A stretch of DNA of 15,626 bases from NCBI GenBank assembly GCA_002439285.1, contig DJTQ01000244.1, forward strand, positions 1-15,626, given 5' to 3'. A program made the position numbers and the translations under genes. Every line of letters starts with the position of its first letter. The stretch's first letter is position 1. Below the pieces are notes generated by a model. It had not been told where the DNA came from, made no database searches, and saw nothing but the letters and a program-made list of their open reading frames with translations. This DNA comes from Paenibacillaceae bacterium UBA6304. Its GTDB lineage: Bacteria; Bacillota; Bacilli; Paenibacillales; Paenibacillaceae. Below, piece by piece: positions 15,138 to 15,626 of this stretch.

Positions 15138-15190
15138 AGAAAAACAAGCATGGAACGGATGGCTTCTACTGAGTCTATGCTTGTTTTTCT
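15138..15190 (+). terminator. Hairpin between binding protein and permease (attenuator or leaky terminator)
   Basis: A perfect 14-bp inverted repeat (15138-15151 with 15177-15190) has a 25-nt loop. The downstream arm holds the T-run (GTTTTTCT). Two smaller hairpins precede it right after the stop: CGGGA/TCCCG (15095-15107) and GGTTC/GAACC (15106-15120). Such structures commonly let the binding protein be made in excess over the permeases, by partial termination or by protecting the 3' end of the message. Confidence 0.75.
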
Positions 15191-15214
15191 ATCTTAAAAA
15201 ACGTGGTGAGGACA

Positions 15215-15626
15215 ATGAGAAAATCGACTGTGAGTCTCAGAGAAAGAAAATTCCGGCGAGTGGCGTACTGGTACGTGCTTCCGGCCTTGCTGTTCTTCAT
15301 CTTGATGAACGCCTATCCGTTAATCAGCGTGATTTGGGACAGCTTTCATTTCAAGAACATGCTCAACAAAGCGATTAGTGGTTTTGCGGGACTGGATAAT
15401 TACAAAGAAGTGTTTGCTAATGAATACTTTTGGGGGGCCTTGCGCAACACGGTGATCTGGACGGTTCTATCGGTGGCAGGGGAGTATCTGCTCGGCCTCG
15501 TCTCCGCTGTCGCGCTGAATCAGAATGTCCGGGGAAGAACGATTTTTCGTGCACTCGTCATTGTTCCCTGGGTCGTGCCGATCGTCGTGGCCGGATTGAC
15601 CTGGGATTGGATGCTTTCCCCTGACT
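15215..15626 (+). CDS. Sugar ABC transporter permease, MalF/UgpA-like (5' part, cut by window end)
   Basis: The first 137 codons of an inner-membrane permease are present; the gene continues past the window. The N terminus is basic (MRKSTVSLRERKFRR). The first membrane segment is about 18-40 (YWYVLPALLFFILMNAYPLI), followed by the family signature IWDSF and an extracytoplasmic segment with GLDNYKEVF. Two further membrane segments are seen at about 76-100 and 110-130 (ALVIVPWVVPIVVAGLTW). This matches MalF-type subunits of CUT1 importers. A second permease gene probably follows. No ATPase gene is visible; a shared MsmX-type ATPase is common for such systems (inference). GGTGAGG precedes the ATG by only 3 nt, so the start is less certain. 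Confidence 0.9.
   Translation, partial: MRKSTVSLRERKFRRVAYWYVLPALLFFILMNAYPLISVIWDSFHFKNMLNKAISGFAGLDNYKEVFANEYFWGALRNTVIWTVLSVAGEYLLGLVSAVALNQNVRGRTIFRALVIVPWVVPIVVAGLTWDWMLSPD

Overview
The window looks like chromosomal DNA of a Paenibacillus-type member of the Bacillales. The grounds are the YesM/YesN-like two-component pair beside a lipoprotein-dependent sugar ABC transporter, strong AGGAGG-type ribosome binding sites, use of TTG starts, and short palindromic intergenic repeats. This is inference from style, not a species assignment.

Region 1 (1-7276, minus strand) is a deoxyribonucleotide synthesis locus. In transcription order it holds a promoter with two NrdR boxes (7222-7276), a cobalamin riboswitch (7015-7221), a terminator-like hairpin (6863-6897), nrdD (class III anaerobic ribonucleotide reductase), nrdG (its radical-SAM activase, 4-bp overlap), a 311-bp gap, nrdA (class I large subunit with ATP cone), a 383-bp gap full of repeats, nrdB (class I radical subunit) and a bidirectional terminator. 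Class III works without oxygen and class I with oxygen, so the locus covers both conditions. B12 control of B12-independent reductases implies a B12-dependent class II enzyme (NrdJ) elsewhere in the genome. Two different families of roughly 50-bp repeats flank nrdB. Each has two direct copies followed by two inverted copies.

Region 2 (7277-10172) is a set of small units: a DUF77/MTH1187-type thiamine-binding protein, tRNA-Thr(CGU) with promoter and terminator, a TetR-family regulator followed by a short-chain dehydrogenase, and a minus-strand gene for an unrecognised membrane-anchored exported protein.

Region 3 (10173-15626, plus strand) is a sensor kinase and AraC-type response regulator overlapping by 4 bp, then a sugar-binding lipoprotein and the start of an inner-membrane permease that runs off the window. 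The kinase and regulator probably sense an extracellular glycan or sugar state and switch on the transporter. A CCACAT direct repeat next to a promoter without a -35 element is the likely regulator site. A strong hairpin between binding protein and permease probably lowers permease expression.
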